Shown one piece after another: positions 1 through 11,215 of a stretch of 64,000 nucleotides of DNA. How positions within the stretch are numbered: the stretch's first letter is position 1; the number at the start of each line of letters is the position of its first letter. Source of the DNA: Solenopsis invicta (lineage: Eukaryota; Arthropoda; Insecta; Hymenoptera; Formicidae); assembly GCF_016802725.1 (NCBI RefSeq), contig NC_052669.1, positions 11,183,770-11,247,769 of the forward strand. Reading direction: 5' to 3'. Both the position numbers and the translations under genes were made by a program. The notes below the pieces were generated by a model. That model worked only from the letters and a program-made list of their open reading frames with translations. It was not told where the DNA came from and did no database searches.

Positions 1-198
1 GATCTTCTGAAGGCACAGGAGGCGGGTCTCAAACTGCAGAGAGATTTGCGAGAGAACGCAGCGCAAAAAGAGGACCAAGAGGAGCGAATAGCAACTTTAG
101 AAAAACGATACCTCAATGCTCAACGGGAGTCTACTAGTCTTCATGACCTCAATGAGAAATTGGAGCAAGAATTGCAGCATAAGAAAGCTCAATTAAAG
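1..198 (+). CDS. Liprin-alpha: Liprin-alpha exon, 5'-truncated by the window (coiled coil)
   Basis: Frame 1 is open from the first base and encodes 66 residues beginning DLLKAQEAGLKLQRDL and ending KKAQLK. The donor GT is at 199-200, so the exon ends in phase 0. The Lys/Glu/Leu/Gln-rich heptad pattern is that of the N-terminal coiled coils of liprin-alpha (PPFIA family). In animals these proteins organise presynaptic active zones and bind LAR-type receptor phosphatases, RIM and ELKS. Identification rests on colinearity across all following exons. The protein start lies upstream of the window. The TTG at position 46 is internal and not an initiator. Confidence 0.93.
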
Positions 199-287
199 GT
201 AAATTACACATTAGTCTTTATTTTCTTTTTTTTTTCCTTATAATTACGGCACAGTAACTTTCTTATGATTAATTGAATTTACTGAAG

Positions 288-413
288 CTTCAAGAGGAAA
301 AAATTGCGGCTATACAAGAGAAACTCGAGCTTGCAGAACAGAAACTAGCTCAATATGCAAAATTACCAGAAATGGAAGAACAATTGAAACAGAGGATGGA
401 GGCTCTGACGCAG
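288..413 (+). CDS. Liprin-alpha: Liprin-alpha coiled-coil exon
   Basis: Forty-two codons run from LQEEKIAAIQEKLELAEQ to MEEQLKQRMEALTQ, joined in phase 0 to the previous exon across an 89-bp intron. The acceptor is ...ctgaag (AG 286-287) and the donor is cag|gtgagg at 414. The residues continue the liprin-alpha coiled coil without a break. A second in-frame donor (aaccag|gtacgc) lies 18 nt downstream and would add the six residues VRRPNQ. Which donor is used cannot be decided from sequence alone. Confidence 0.93.
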
Positions 414-1404
414 GTGAGGAGGCCCAACCAGGTACGCAGGGGAATCATATCATGTCATATCATCGGCTCTCTCTGTTTTTATTCCTCTGCACTTTAACAT
501 TCCCGAGATACGATGTTTGTGTCTAGAGAGCTTATCTTTTTAAATATGTATTATTTCTGCAGTGTTATTATTTTACTTGATTTCAGACAATTTTGCTGCT
601 ATATGCTCTAGTACATGTATAATACATAATAATAATGATAAAATACATTCAGTATACATACAGTTCGAGTATTTTTGTGCACCGCAGTGTGTCTTTGCAA
701 TATTTACGCTGAAACATACAAATTGCTAAATTAAATAGAAGCTGAATTTATATACCAAATTTATTTGCATTTTTTAATTACACGATTTCTTTACATTTCA
801 TACAGCACAGAATACAATATTACAGCAATATTCTTGCAATATTGTTCTGGACTATATGAGATATTTTTGAAAAGTGATTATGTCCTATCTTAATATAATT
901 TGCAAACTGACTAATGCAGCATGAATAGTGAAAGTCAATCTGGTCTATACAAAGTCTATTACTTCTGTAAATGATGGATATGTTTTAATCATGACTTTTA
1001 GTTTATGAATAGTATGTCACTTTTTGAATGTTTATTAATATTTTATCTTTTTCTTTTTTCTTCTTATTCTCACTTGTATGGATATAATATACTTTTACTT
1101 TCTTACTGTTTTTAGAATGTCTCATTTAGATTATTAGAATAATTATGTATACAGAAACATACGATAAATTATATTCATTATTTGTTCTAAATAACATTTT
1201 AATACATTTCTGTCATTTTCTGTCCAGTCATTCTAATCAATCATGAGAGTTGTCATAAAATCAAAATTTGCTAAAGCGATAAGAGACAGTTTCATAAATA
1301 ATAGTTTTACATTAATTATGTTAGGTCATTATATATGGAAGTCGACGATATCAAAAATAAAATAATAAATAATAAATAATTTTAATTATGTAAAATTTAA
1401 GCAG
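414..1404 (+). other. Liprin-alpha intron; no gene seen
   Basis: This is an AT-rich intron of 991 bp. Around 800-860 it holds a short copy of the dispersed repeat whose end reads cATACAGCACAGAA. The same end occurs at 1659, 60866 and 62059. No coding signal is seen on either strand. Confidence 0.7.
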
Positions 1405-1561
1405 GCTCAGGAGAGGCATGGTAGTGCGGAAGATAGAATTCAAAGATTGGAAGCACAATTAGAAGAAAAAAATGCAGAGGTGATGCGCGTTAACCAACGG
1501 CTAAAGATGAATGAGGAGCATAATACACGTCTCAGTACAACCGTTGATAAACTTTTATCTG
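1405..1561 (+). CDS. Liprin-alpha: Liprin-alpha coiled-coil exon
   Basis: The acceptor is taagcag|gctcag (AG 1403-1404) and the donor g|gtaact (GT 1562-1563). Fifty-two codons plus one base encode AQERHGSAEDRIQRLEAQLE through LSTTVDKLLS. The lone G joins AA of the next exon to make Glu. AQERHGSAEDRIQRLEAQLE is a strongly conserved liprin-alpha coiled-coil segment. The open frame past 1561 is intron. Confidence 0.95.
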
Positions 1562-1658
1562 GTAACTTTTTGATGCAATATTTCTTCTGTATTAGATCCT
1601 ATATGGGATTGTGGGATTATGAATCAAAATTATTTAAGCATATATTATTTTATTATTA

Positions 1659-1779
1659 CCCATACAGCACAAAATACAATATATTTTAGTAATATTACAG
1701 AAACGTTGCAAAGTTGCTGCAACATTGAAACATTTCTGTAATAGTGCTGATATGTTATATTGTATCTGTGCTGTCCATA
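1659..1779. mobile_element. Small TIR element (MITE), CATACAGCAC family
   Basis: The ends are inverted: CCCATACAGCACAAAATACA on the left and the complement of tgtatctgtgctgtccatat on the right. The interior is a degenerate mix of TAATATTACAG and TTGCAACATTG words. It lies within a Liprin-alpha intron. Related copies occur near 800, 11033, 40507-40731 and 60866-62059. It has no coding capacity. The superfamily is unknown. Confidence 0.65.
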
Positions 1780-2084
1780 TAGATATATTGTTCTAAAAGA
1801 GTAACGTAAATAATGCTTAAAATTATATTTAGTGTTTTTTGTTTCAAAATAATGTTAGGAATAAAATATAATTTTATAATTAGAATTGAATTTTTCCTTA
1901 TTACTATAATTGATCTTTCAAAAATTTGTATGCCTTTCTTTTGAAATAATATTCTCTTATTTTTAAAGGCAACAGATATTTGATGTTCTATATACTTGCT
2001 TATATACATATTTAGCTGTTTATTACTATAAATATATGACAAAATTTAAGTGACATTAAATAAAGAGCTTAAATTTTTTTTTAG

Positions 2085-2443
2085 AATCCAATGAAAGATT
2101 GCAAGTGCATTTAAAAGAAAGAATGCATGCATTGGAAGAAAAAAACGCGCTCACTCAGGAATACGAAAAAACGAGGAAAGTGGCAGAGGATTTGCAAAAT
2201 GAAAAGACTGACATTGTTAAGGAGTTGAGTAAAGCGCGTCTTGAGATTGACAACATTAAAAGACAGATGCTTCAGCAGGAAATTGCTTTTAATATTCAAC
2301 AAACGGATGCTCTAACGAGAAGTTTATCGCCAAACGCCGTAGATCCAGGCTCCTTCTCGAGGAGCGCTAGTCATAGCAGTTTTGATACGCACTCGTTACC
2401 CAGAAGAAGTGGCAAACGATCTATCGAAGATGATTCGTCGAAG
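2085..2443 (+). CDS. Liprin-alpha: Liprin-alpha exon: end of coiled coil and Ser-rich linker
   Basis: The acceptor is tttttttttag (AG 2083-2084) and the donor aag|gtacca (GT 2444-2445). The exon encodes ESNERLQVHLKERMHALEEK, a further coiled coil, then the linker ALTRSLSPNAVDPGSFSRSA and SHSSFDTHSLPRRSGKRSIE, ending DDSSK in phase 0. The Ser/Pro/Arg-rich stretch is typical of the liprin-alpha region between coiled-coil blocks and offers phosphorylation sites, though that role is inferred. At 359 nt it is the longest exon in the window. Confidence 0.95.
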
Positions 2444-2534
2444 GTACCATATCGTTTACATCAAGATGTAAAAAGTACCAATTAATTGTACGTCTAAAAA
2501 TAAAAATGCATAATGTGAATTTGAATACTTTTAG

Positions 2535-2777
2535 AATTATGTTGCACGGACTTTAGCGGAGCAGGAATGGGAAAAATTGCAGCAGGCTCATGTGCTCGCT
2601 AATGTTCAGCAAGCGTTTGACGTTTCAAGTGACGCGGAAGGTGATGGGGATAATGAAAGTATCTTCAGTTGCACAGCAGACGTAATTAGTCCTACCGGGC
2701 ACACTGATGCCCAGACGTTAGCTTTGATGTTGCAAGAACAATTAGATGCCATTAACAAAGAAATAAGATTAATTCAG
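2535..2777 (+). CDS. Liprin-alpha: Liprin-alpha exon, acidic linker and coiled coil
   Basis: Exactly 81 codons lie between acceptor ctttttag (AG 2533-2534) and donor cag|gtaatt (GT 2778-2779). It begins NYVARTLAEQEWEKLQQAHV, passes through an acidic stretch DVSSDAEGDGDNESIFS, and ends in another coiled-coil start, LALMLQEQLDAINKEIRLIQ. The SDAEGDGD acidic segment followed by the EQLDAINKEIRLIQ helix is a recognisable liprin-alpha signature. Both boundaries are phase 0, so skipping would keep the frame. Confidence 0.95.
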
Positions 2778-3031
2778 GTAATTAATGTTATATAATAATG
2801 TATATAAAGCTATGTTATAGAATTCAGAATTTTTATGTAAGAATTGTAAATTTAAAAAAAAAATATTAAAAAAATTTTTTTATTTTTTTTTACTATTAAA
2901 TAGTAAAATAACTTGCCATGCAGATTACTTTTTGCACTTTATGTTTAGTTCATTAGTCATTCTTTTTAATTTTGAAGAATCATTTTTAATGGTTTTAAGT
3001 TCTGAGTAATTAAAAGTGGAGGATTTTATAG

Positions 3032-3226
3032 GAAGAGAAGCAGAGTACGGAGGCACGTGCGGAAGAATTAGAATCTCGCGTCGGCAGCCTTGAACATATG
3101 AATTTGTTAGCGAGAGGTAGAAGCCTCGAACGAGCATCGCCACCACTAAGCGGGCGATCTACACCAAAATCACACCACAGTCCAAGCAGGGATTATTTGC
3201 ACAAGTACCACACCGTTAGTAATCAC
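3032..3226 (+). CDS. Liprin-alpha: Liprin-alpha exon with two possible 3' ends
   Basis: The acceptor is ttatag (AG 3030-3031). It encodes EEKQSTEARAEELESRVGSL then the linker ARGRSLERASPPLSGRSTPK and SHHSPSRDYLHKYHT. Two in-frame donors exist. GTTAGT at 3215 ends the exon at 3214 with KYHT. GTAAAT at 3227 ends it at 3226 and adds VSNH. I give the longer form. From memory of the family, KYHT followed directly by APASMSP looks like the usual product, so the shorter form may be the major one. Confidence 0.9.
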
Positions 3227-3321
3227 GTAAATGCAATAATTGTTATTTATGTTAATCCGATTGCATAAAGTAAGAGGAAAGTGATTACGTTGCTTATATT
3301 TTTATTTTTTTTTTCACGTAG

Positions 3322-3414
3322 GCACCTGCATCAATGTCTCCGGCGCATTTACATCAATACGCTGCTTCCTTAGCTAGTCCAGGCCAATTATCAGAATCTC
3401 TTCCTGCTAGTCAG
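3322..3414 (+). CDS. Liprin-alpha: Liprin-alpha linker exon (31 codons)
   Basis: The acceptor is ttcacgtag (AG 3320-3321) and the donor cag|gttagc (GT 3415-3416). It encodes APASMSPAHLHQYAASLASP and GQLSESLPASQ, phase 0 at both ends. It joins directly to the exon at 10237, which begins LQLSGEELHS, across a 6.8-kb intron packed with mobile elements. Because it is symmetric it could be skipped without a frameshift. Confidence 0.93.
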
Positions 3415-4762
3415 GTTAGCTAGCAACTTGATTTTATTATTATTAAATTAAGGAGGTTCTTCAGTCTTTTAACATAATATAAGAACTTTTAATCATTTTT
3501 TGAGAATAAGTTTATGATTAATATATAAGTATTCTTAAATTATTTTTAACCGTTTTGACCTTATAGTTTTTTTTAAATAACTTTCTAAAATAGTAAGGGA
3601 ACATAGGCCGACATGTGAAAACACAATTAATGAAAGAACATTAACAATATATAGTTGGATCAACTAATTAAAGAGCATTAATAGCTATTGTTGGTATTTA
3701 ACGCTGATATAATTCTTGTGTGATTTTATATACATTTTAATGTTCATGAATCTATGCGCCGATAATTTTGTTAGTCTTAAAATACGGTACAGTTTTAAGT
3801 GAACAAGAATAATAATATCATAATATAAATGCAATTTAATAAAAATAATGCTGATAAGCAACAATGCCAATAAGAAACCCCTTGCTCTCCAAATATTATA
3901 CTATAAAGAATTTCTTGCGAAAAATAAAATTCTAACGAAGGAATCTTGAACTTCCCGATTTTCCGGGATGTGTGTCTTAATTATTTTGTTCGCTACGGCA
4001 TGTGGTAATATTACAACAATCGATAATATTTATAAAAACGCATGTTAAAGGCACATGTGTTAATAAAAGAACATAGACTGATATGTGAAAATTAAAGCGC
4101 CTTCTAATTAAAAATATCTTTATTTTAGTAATAGATTAAATAGTACATTATATTGTGATATTACTAGGATTAGGAAAGTTAATATATTTTTTAACAAAAT
4201 TAAGTTAAAATTAATAATTTATAAAATTAATTTAGTTACGTTAAAAATTATATGAACAAAAAATGACTTATTAAAAGTTATGATAAGATTAAATTAACTT
4301 AAATTGTAAGTTAATTTTGAAAAATATTTATATTAAATTGGAAACTTGTAAGCTTTTAAAATTGGATTACTCAAAACAATTACAATATGAACAAATTAAA
4401 TATTTTTGTATTAAATTGTATTAAATATGTTTATAATTAAATTTATATGAAATAACCAAAAATATTGCTTTTTATGTGGAAATAAATAATTTTCTTTTTA
4501 TGTAAATAAATTTTTATCTTATAAAAAGGATAATAAATTAAAATTATGTTTTTCAAAAATAATTAGTTAAAATTAAAAACTAAATTGTTTAAAGTTAACT
4601 TAGTTAAGTTAAAAAATTATTAACTATTAATTTTATTATTTAACTTTTAATTTTTTAAGTAGTTACTCAATTCTGGATATTACTAGTCTTGTTCAACTTA
4701 GAATTGTATTCCAAGACCGATAAATTTATCGAGGTGTAGATTGGTGAACTTAAAAACGTATA
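3415..4762. other. AT-rich intron, nothing recognisable
   Basis: This stretch is dominated by TTAAATTAATAAA-type low-complexity sequence, especially 4080-4660. I see no coding signal and no clear repeat boundary. Confidence 0.6.
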
Positions 4763-5902
4763 GGGGACATTTTTTGTGGGGTAAAGTGGGACACGCATTG
4801 AACTATACTCTAACTAGAATGGGCACTGCCATATTACGTCCGTAAGCGGTAAACGTGATAGAAATAGCATGATGCGAGGGGCTACATCTCTTTTTTTAAG
4901 CGCATGCGTCAGCATTCACCTTACATTCCTACTCAAAAGTTAAATTTTTTTTTTTGTTTTCATGTTGATACAGCATGTAACGGAATTTGTGGAAACGAGG
5001 AAGAAATTAACTTTTACAGAAAGTGTTAAATGTAGAGGAAAAATTTTATTTATGTATATCACTCAAGTCGCTCGTTTATCTATCCTCATGTGCCGGTATT
5101 GCAAAACTTTCTAACGTGACTGTACTGACAAAGAGAGGCGGCCCTTCGAAATGGCTCTTTCTCTCGTCACGTTTTTTGACGGCTAGTGCCCTTTCCAGTT
5201 AGAGTATAAGAGTATAGTTCAATGGGGACACGCCATTAAAGCTAAAGGTCACGTGCATGCTAATCACGTGATCACAGCGCATGTTCAAGTTGCTACATCT
5301 CGTCAATATGATAGATATTCTAACCTCAATAGTCGTTAACTTTGGTGTTTGATACCTCTTCAACCTCATCTGAAGACGATTTTTGTATTATTTGTATGGA
5401 TACCATACCGAAGGTGTTAAATCGACATAATTCAATCAAATACAACGCATGTGCTTAACCAGTTCACCTGAGATGTGCAAACATCTCAGGCGGTTACTGC
5501 ACATGTGTTCATTGTGATTCTGACTCGGATTAATTTTAATGCTTTTTTTTAACACAATTACTAATTATCCTATTATATTTTTATTCTTTAATTATTAAAT
5601 AAACGTTACAAATTGTATTTCGGACGATTTTTACTTGATTTTTTATTAAATTTGGCCAAAAATCATTGTCCCACTTTACCCCACAGTGTGTCCCATTTTA
5701 CCTCACAATTTTTTTAGATGGCCAAAAACTTACTTTTTGGAAAATCCGAACAAAAATATAATAAAAAATATAATTTTGAAATTCCGTGAGCATAGAAAGT
5801 TAGCTAATGAAATTCTCTATCGAATGGACATCTCAAGTTTACAAAAATATAATTTTTTTAATGGAAAAATAAAAACGTGTCCCACTTTATCCCATATTCC
5901 CC
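4763..5902. mobile_element. TA-flanked TIR element containing a nested element
   Basis: The left end after TA is GGGGACattttttgtgg then gtaaagtgggacac. The right end is gtgtcccactttatccc then atattcccc, followed by TA. The ends are inverted copies with an indel. The internal words CCCACTTTACCCCAC near 5670 and cccattttacctcac suggest repeated end modules. A second, younger element interrupts it at 4796-5224. No intact transposase is encoded. Confidence 0.7.
4796..5224. mobile_element. hAT-like MITE with exact 8-bp target duplication
   Basis: The terminal inverted repeat is CATTGAACTATACTC on the left and its complement, ending GTTCAATG, on the right. Both sides are flanked by GGGACACG (4788-4795 and 5225-5232), an exact 8-bp target duplication. 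An 8-bp duplication with CA...TG ends is the hAT pattern. The host sequence on both sides is the TIR region of the larger element at 4763-5902, so this insertion is younger. It is noncoding. Confidence 0.8.
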
Positions 5903-6493
5903 TATAAAATCACACAAAAAATGTTTACTACGATCCAATTATGATTATTAGGCTTTTTAAGTAGTTATGTTTTTTAAAATAGCATTGAATCTTATGGAAA
6001 TGTTTTGTCTAATTTATACAAATACCAAAAATTTGAAAAACTATATTCATAAGAAAGAATGGAATTTAAAAAAAAACGTTTTTGAATTAAAAAAATAAAG
6101 TTTCATCATCTTTTTCGTGTAAAAGTTTGAAATGTTTTTGAATTATACAAGTCTTTAAATATGACACCATATCAATAAAAAGTTTGGCAACATTGCTTGT
6201 TAAATTAAAATATTACTATAAACCATTTTTTTCAAACAAAAATAATAATTAAACGAGCGTCGAAGCTAAGCTAAATATTAATGCTAACTACTATTATTTA
6301 TTTATATTTTAATATTCATATAATAAACGTTTTAACGTGTCAAGTTATCTTTAGTGTCATTTCGAAATCGTTAACAATTTGAGAGTTTGCATATTTATAT
6401 AAATTTTAACGAATTACATGCGATAATAAGTTAACTAATATTATACATGAGTAATGTCTTGCGCTTTTTTTACATGATGGTTTCTGTATAAGA

Positions 6494-6671
6494 CAGGACT
6501 CAGTAAAAAATGCACATTTTGGCCGATTTTCAGCTTAAAATTTTTTTTTACCTCACTACTTCCCGTATAATCGAAATGCCGATTGATGTTTGAACTGCAT
6601 GCAGCTGGTGAGGTAAGGGAAATAGCGCTAGCTGAAAATCGACTGAAATGTGCATTTTTTGCCGAGCCCTG
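6494..6671. mobile_element. hAT-like MITE (178 bp)
   Basis: The left end is CAGGACTCAGTAAAAAATGC and the right end is the complement of CAGGGCTCGGCAAAAAATGC. The inverted similarity runs on to gattttcagct. The flanks are GTATAAGA (6486-6493) and GTATAAGG (6672-6679), a 7-of-8 match consistent with an 8-bp target duplication. No coding capacity. Confidence 0.75.
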
Positions 6672-6716
6672 GTATAAGGCATTCTATTACTTCGACGTTC
6701 ATTTAATTTATATTGG

Positions 6717-7075
6717 TTAACATTGAGAAAATATCATTACATACCTCAGTGGTTGAAGTGGTGGTAGGACGCCCGCATAGAATTCGGTTGATTCAAGTGC
6801 AAACTCTCGCTGAGGTGTTAGTTTTTGACAATAAAATTCTTTACAATTTTTTCGGGAAGAAGGAACATTATTTATTCTTCTGAAAGCATTAATATTACAT
6901 ATTGCGGCTTCATGAGTGTATTTTAAGTCTAACGAATGTGCAGCGTGCAGTTCAAATTGGAAATTGTGAAATTTATGATTATTCGGCAATAAGAACCACT
7001 GTGACTGACATAGGCTTTCTAATATTGTGTTTTAATTTTATCAGTCCTATATAATTTATTATTGTTAATATTAGC
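6717..7075. repeat. Copy of a dispersed repeat shared with 15764-16055
   Basis: The segment ending attattcggcaataagaac, then ctgacataggctttcta and tgtgttttaattttatcag, matches 15890-16055 directly and 15764-15860 in inverted orientation. It is probably the terminal part of a DNA transposon. The 90-codon minus-strand frame inside it (6989-6717) does not resemble any protein I know and is likely incidental. Confidence 0.55.
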
Positions 7076-7079
7076 ATTA

Positions 7080-8412
7080 ATATTTAGCTTGGATTTGACG
7101 CTTGTTTAATTATTTTTATTTTTAATTATTTTTAATTATTTTTAAATTTTGTAATTCACATATATTGAATGTTTATTTTTATACGCGAACATCATTAGGA
7201 ATTTTTTTTATTTTCTTTTATATTAGTATTTATCAATATTACAAAGAAAATATTTTTAAATAAATTCTTATTTTTATTGTTTAGATTTTACTTATTAGTT
7301 ATTATTTTGAAGATAACTGCTAAAAAGTTCCTATGTTAAGATACATATGAATGATGGCACCTATTCATTTTTTTAAGCTGGAGAACTTCCTTAATACGAA
7401 AGATTTCTTGAGTAAAATTTAGTGAGTAAAAATACAATTACAATAAAATTTACAATAAAATTAGGTTTTGAGAAAATTTTTATTAATCTTTATTCTATCC
7501 GTACTCGAATACCTATTTTAATTTGGTAAAATTTTTTTTAATGTTTTAATGGTTCTAGCGTCCTGAAATTTCACAATGAACTATATTTTTTATCTAGTTT
7601 ATTTTTTTTTACAAAAAACACGTTACATTAATCAAATAACTCTTTGTGTTATTTTTCATATTTTTTAATTAAAATATTATGAATAAAATAAGAAATGAAC
7701 AAAACGTTTACAATTAGAGATGCAAAAAGAGTATAAGTTTTGACTTTTTTCATTGAATTCCTACACAAAATATATATGGGTATCCAGGTATCTCTTTGAT
7801 AGAAATAGGTATATAAAAAATAAAGCCTAATTGCTCGAATTACAGTTGTCTCAATAAAGTGTTTCTGAGAAGAAGATTAAATTAGATAGAAAAAAATATA
7901 TAATTTACTTCAAAAATTTTGGAGCGTTAGAATTTAGAAAAATTGTTTTACAAATGAAAAAATTACTTAGGTATTGCATCGGTAGAATAAGGATTAAATG
8001 AAATATAAATTGATTTTTATATACTTTTTTTATTTAAAAAACATTTGGATCTCTTAGAAATTTAATATGGTATAAAAAAATAAATTTGTTAAGAAAAATA
8101 AAGAACTTTTTCTTTCTTGGAGAAACATTGATAATAACTTGATAGGTAATAAATTATAGTGTACAGCGTCATAATATCATGAAATCATTTCATTTATTAG
8201 AAACATACGTTTTAAGTGATTTCCTTTTTAATGACAGATTGTTTGGTCAATATTCAATCATAAAAAAAAAAAAAATTACGTCGATAATTTCTGTATTATA
8301 AGCAATAGAAAAAGAAAAGATTTCCTAAATGAATAATAAAATATTATTCTGCACTTAATTTTAAATTATGTTTAGTTTCATAGAATTTTAATTTAAAGCT
8401 TAATTACAGAAA
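7080..8412. other. AT-rich intron, nothing recognisable
   Basis: This is low-complexity A/T sequence with homopolymer runs. No coding or repeat boundary could be assigned. Confidence 0.6.
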
Positions 8413-8414
8413 TA

Positions 8415-9253
8415 CATGGTTTGTCTGTAAAGTAATAAGACTGGCCGTTGCGCGACGCTCCAGTCGCCAGCAGCGCGTTTTCTGCAGGTGGGATTTGTGA
8501 TGGGGGAGGGGGGTCTAAACTTGTAAGCAACGCACCAGGCGACAGCCGCGTTTGAGCTCTGAGGATCACGCGTGGCGCAAAAGCTGTTTTTGAATTTTTG
8601 TTACGGCAGAAAAATGAAGTATTCGCTGGAGCAGCGATACATGATTAAATTTTGCTTTCACCTGGGCAAAACCGCTTCCGATTATCTTGGTTAATGTGGC
8701 TTACAAAGACGATGTCCTGTCAAGGCCTCAGGTTTTCCGGTGGTTTAGTGAGTTCAAGAATGGACGGAAGACCGTTGAAGACATGGAGCGATCTGGACGG
8801 TTTTCAACGAGTGGTTTGGACGAAAATGTGCCTGTACATTGGTCACATTTTCATCCAAACCACTCGTTGAAGGGCGTCCAGATCGCTCCATGTCTTCAAC
8901 GGTCCCCTGTCCGTTCTTGAACTCTTGAAGCACCGAAAAACCTGAGCCCTTGACAGGGCATCGTTTTTGTAAGCCACATTAACCAAGGCAATCGGAAGCA
9001 GTTTTGCCTAGGTGAAAGCAAAATTTAATCGCGTATCGCTGCTCCAGCGAACGCTCTATTTTTCTGCCGTGACAAAGATTCAAAAACAGCTTTTGCGCTA
9101 CGTGTAATCTTCACTAGTCAGAGCTCAAACGCGGCTGCCGCCTGGTGCGTTGCTTAGTTTAGACCTCCCATTACAAATCCCACCTGCAGGGAACGCACTG
9201 CTGGCGACTGGAGCGTCGCGCGACGGTCAGTCTTACTTTACGGATACACCATG
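8415..9253. mobile_element. Foldback element carrying inverted mariner transposase fragments
   Basis: TA precedes 8415 and follows 9253. The ends CATGGTTTGTCTGTAAAGTA and the complement of tactttacggatacaccatg are inverted, and the pairing continues through almost the whole 839 bp, meeting near 8845. Each arm encodes the N-terminal helix-turn-helix of a mariner transposase. The left arm reads MIKFCFHLGKTASDYLG, then (next frame) LVNVAYKDDVLSRPQVFRWF and EFKNGRKTVEDMERSGRFST on the + strand. The right arm is the reverse complement of the same stretch. The catalytic DD34D domain is absent. A shorter relative is at 16836-17416. Confidence 0.85.
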
Positions 9254-9269
9254 TATATTCAAATATATA

Positions 9270-10083
9270 CAGGGTGTCCTAGAAAGCTCATATGCTTTTT
9301 TAAGAGCGGATTCCTTGGAAAATTTTAAGAAAAAAATTCTAATACAAAAGTATCGAGGGTATAATGCTTTTCAAATTATTCGCGATTAAAGTTTACGAAT
9401 CACAGAGCTGACATTTCGCGCGCTTAGGCATGGTGTCGTGACAAGGTACCACAAGGGTACCTTTTGACATTGAGGTTGTCATATAAATACGGAGTGGCAT
9501 TTATATTAAGAAATTATGACTGTAGCAAACATATTTGTACATTACATATGCGTAATTAACGTTTTCAGTAAATATCAATTTAATACCAAGATGTTACGAT
9601 AGCCGTTTGGTTAGCTGTCAAAATCAATTCATTACTATGTTTATATGATAAGAATTGTTATGGTAATATATCAAAAAGTAAAAGTTCTTGTAAAAAGAGA
9701 AGTTCTTATTATATAAACGTGGTAATGAATTCATTTTGACAGCTGACTCAACGGCTATCGTAACACCTTGTTATTGAATTGATATTTTATTGAAAACGCT
9801 AATTTTGCATATGTAATATACAAATATGTTTGCTACAGTCATAATTTCTTAAATGTCACTGCGTATTTATATGACAACATCAATGTCAAGAGGTACCTTT
9901 GTAATACCTTGTCATGTCACCATACCTGAGCGCGCAAAATGTCAACTCTATGATTTGGAATCTTTAACCGCGAATAATTTTAAAACCATTATACCCTTGA
10001 CAGTTTTGTATTAAAATTTTTTTCTTAGAATGTTTCAAAGAATCTGCTCTTAAAAGGGGATGCGAGCTTTCTCGGACATCCTG
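9270..10083. mobile_element. 814-bp palindromic foldback element
   Basis: TA flanks both ends (9268-9269, 10084-10085). The ends CAGGGTGTCCTAGAAAGCTC and the complement of gagctttctcggacatcctg are inverted. The pairing continues through caaacatatttgtac... and gctgtcaaaatcaattcatt to the centre near 9680. No transposase is encoded. The CAGGRTG ends with TA duplications are shared with elements at 36491, 38168, 53584 and 60099 and suggest the Tc1/mariner superfamily. Confidence 0.85.
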
Positions 10084-10236
10084 TATATATACAATTTAAA
10101 AAATAGGAAAGTTACAATAAACGATACTTTTCTACATTTTTATTAAGAAAAAAACTGAGGAATGTGTTATTAAAAAATTTTGAAAATTTTTAAAAATTAC
10201 ATATAGAAATGTAATAATGTTTCTCGTCTGTGGCAG

Positions 10237-10391
10237 TTGCAGTTGTCAGGAGAAGAACTGCATTCGGTTAGCGAAAGAGATAGTACCGGTGTAGGAAGTG
10301 GTAGCGAAGCGGCGTCTCCCTTAACAGCCAGGTCTCTTCGGTTGGAACGAGTCGTTCAAGCATTAGCTCACAGTCAGGAAGAACTCAGAAG
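10237..10391 (+). CDS. Liprin-alpha: Liprin-alpha exon, end of the N-terminal coiled-coil half
   Basis: The acceptor is ctgtggcag (AG 10235-10236) and the donor ag|gtatat (GT 10392-10393). It encodes LQLSGEELHSVSERDSTGVG then SGSEAASPLTARSLRLERVV and QALAHSQEELR, plus two bases (AG). This GEELHSVSERDSTGVGSGSE segment is highly characteristic of insect liprin-alpha. The exon ends in phase 2, and the next candidate exon at 40821 starts with the single base needed to finish an Arg codon. Confidence 0.95.
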
Positions 10392-10589
10392 GTATATTTT
10401 TCATTTTGTTGGCAGAGAAATCTTGATTTCAAAATCAGTTTGTCTTTTATATTACGCCAATTGTATATATTCATTTATAATGTAAATTATTTTTGATACT
10501 TTGGTAAAAGGGTAATTATAACTCTAAAAAAAAAAGAAGCGAAATATTGAATATCTTACTCGTATATGCATTTGTAGATATCTTGGGGA

Positions 10590-10951
10590 AGTCCCAGTTA
10601 CGCACAAACTAAATCGGACACAGCGAATTGAATATATCGCAAATTTTTAACTTATACAATTAAATTTGGGGTTTAAATTAGAAATTTGTGGGGGGGGGCA
10701 GGGACGAAGCCCCTCTCCCTTCCAGGCATTTACTTTTTTAAGATGCTACATTACGTGAATTACGTAGGTATGACAGGTATCCTAACCTCAATAGTCGTTA
10801 TTTTTAGTGCTTGATATTTTGATTCGCAGTCTGACACTTTTCTGTCAAATTTGTTTATTTTGTACGAAAACGCGTCGAATGAGTCTAATTTCATCAAAAT
10901 CGGAGGTGTTTAACTTGCTGTGTCCGATTTATTCTGTGCGCAACTGGGACT
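10590..10951. mobile_element. TIR element (362 bp), AGTCCCAGTT family
   Basis: The left end AGTCCCAGTTACGCACAAAC, with aaatcggacacagc beyond, is mirrored by gctgtgtccgattt...gcgcaactgggact on the right, about 35 bp of inverted repeat. The interior (gctacatt...cctaacctcaatagtcgtta...aaatcggaggtg) also occurs near 5288-5400 and at 62267-62545, so it is a multicopy family. Noncoding. Confidence 0.75.
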
Positions 10952-11032
10952 CACTCGATGTCTCAGTCGTTAATGCAAAAAGCATTGTTCAAAGGATATA
11001 CGCTTTTAATGTGGGGAAACTTTGATTTTTAT

Positions 11033-11215
11033 ATCCCATATAGCACGTAATATAACAGTAATATCAGCAATATTACATTCAGATACAACAAGAATATTGC
11101 TGAAGTATCACAAAAATTATCACAGTATTATTAAAGTGTCAGTCAAAATAAATTACAATAATTTAATGGTGGCATATAATAATTGTATTTCTATAATATT
11201 GGGATGTTACGTAAG
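11033..11215. repeat. Degenerate copy of the CATACAGCAC repeat family
   Basis: The sequence cccatatagcacgtaatat followed by TAATATCAGCAATATTAC-type words matches the family at 1659-1779 and 40507-40731. The right end is not clear. Confidence 0.45.
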
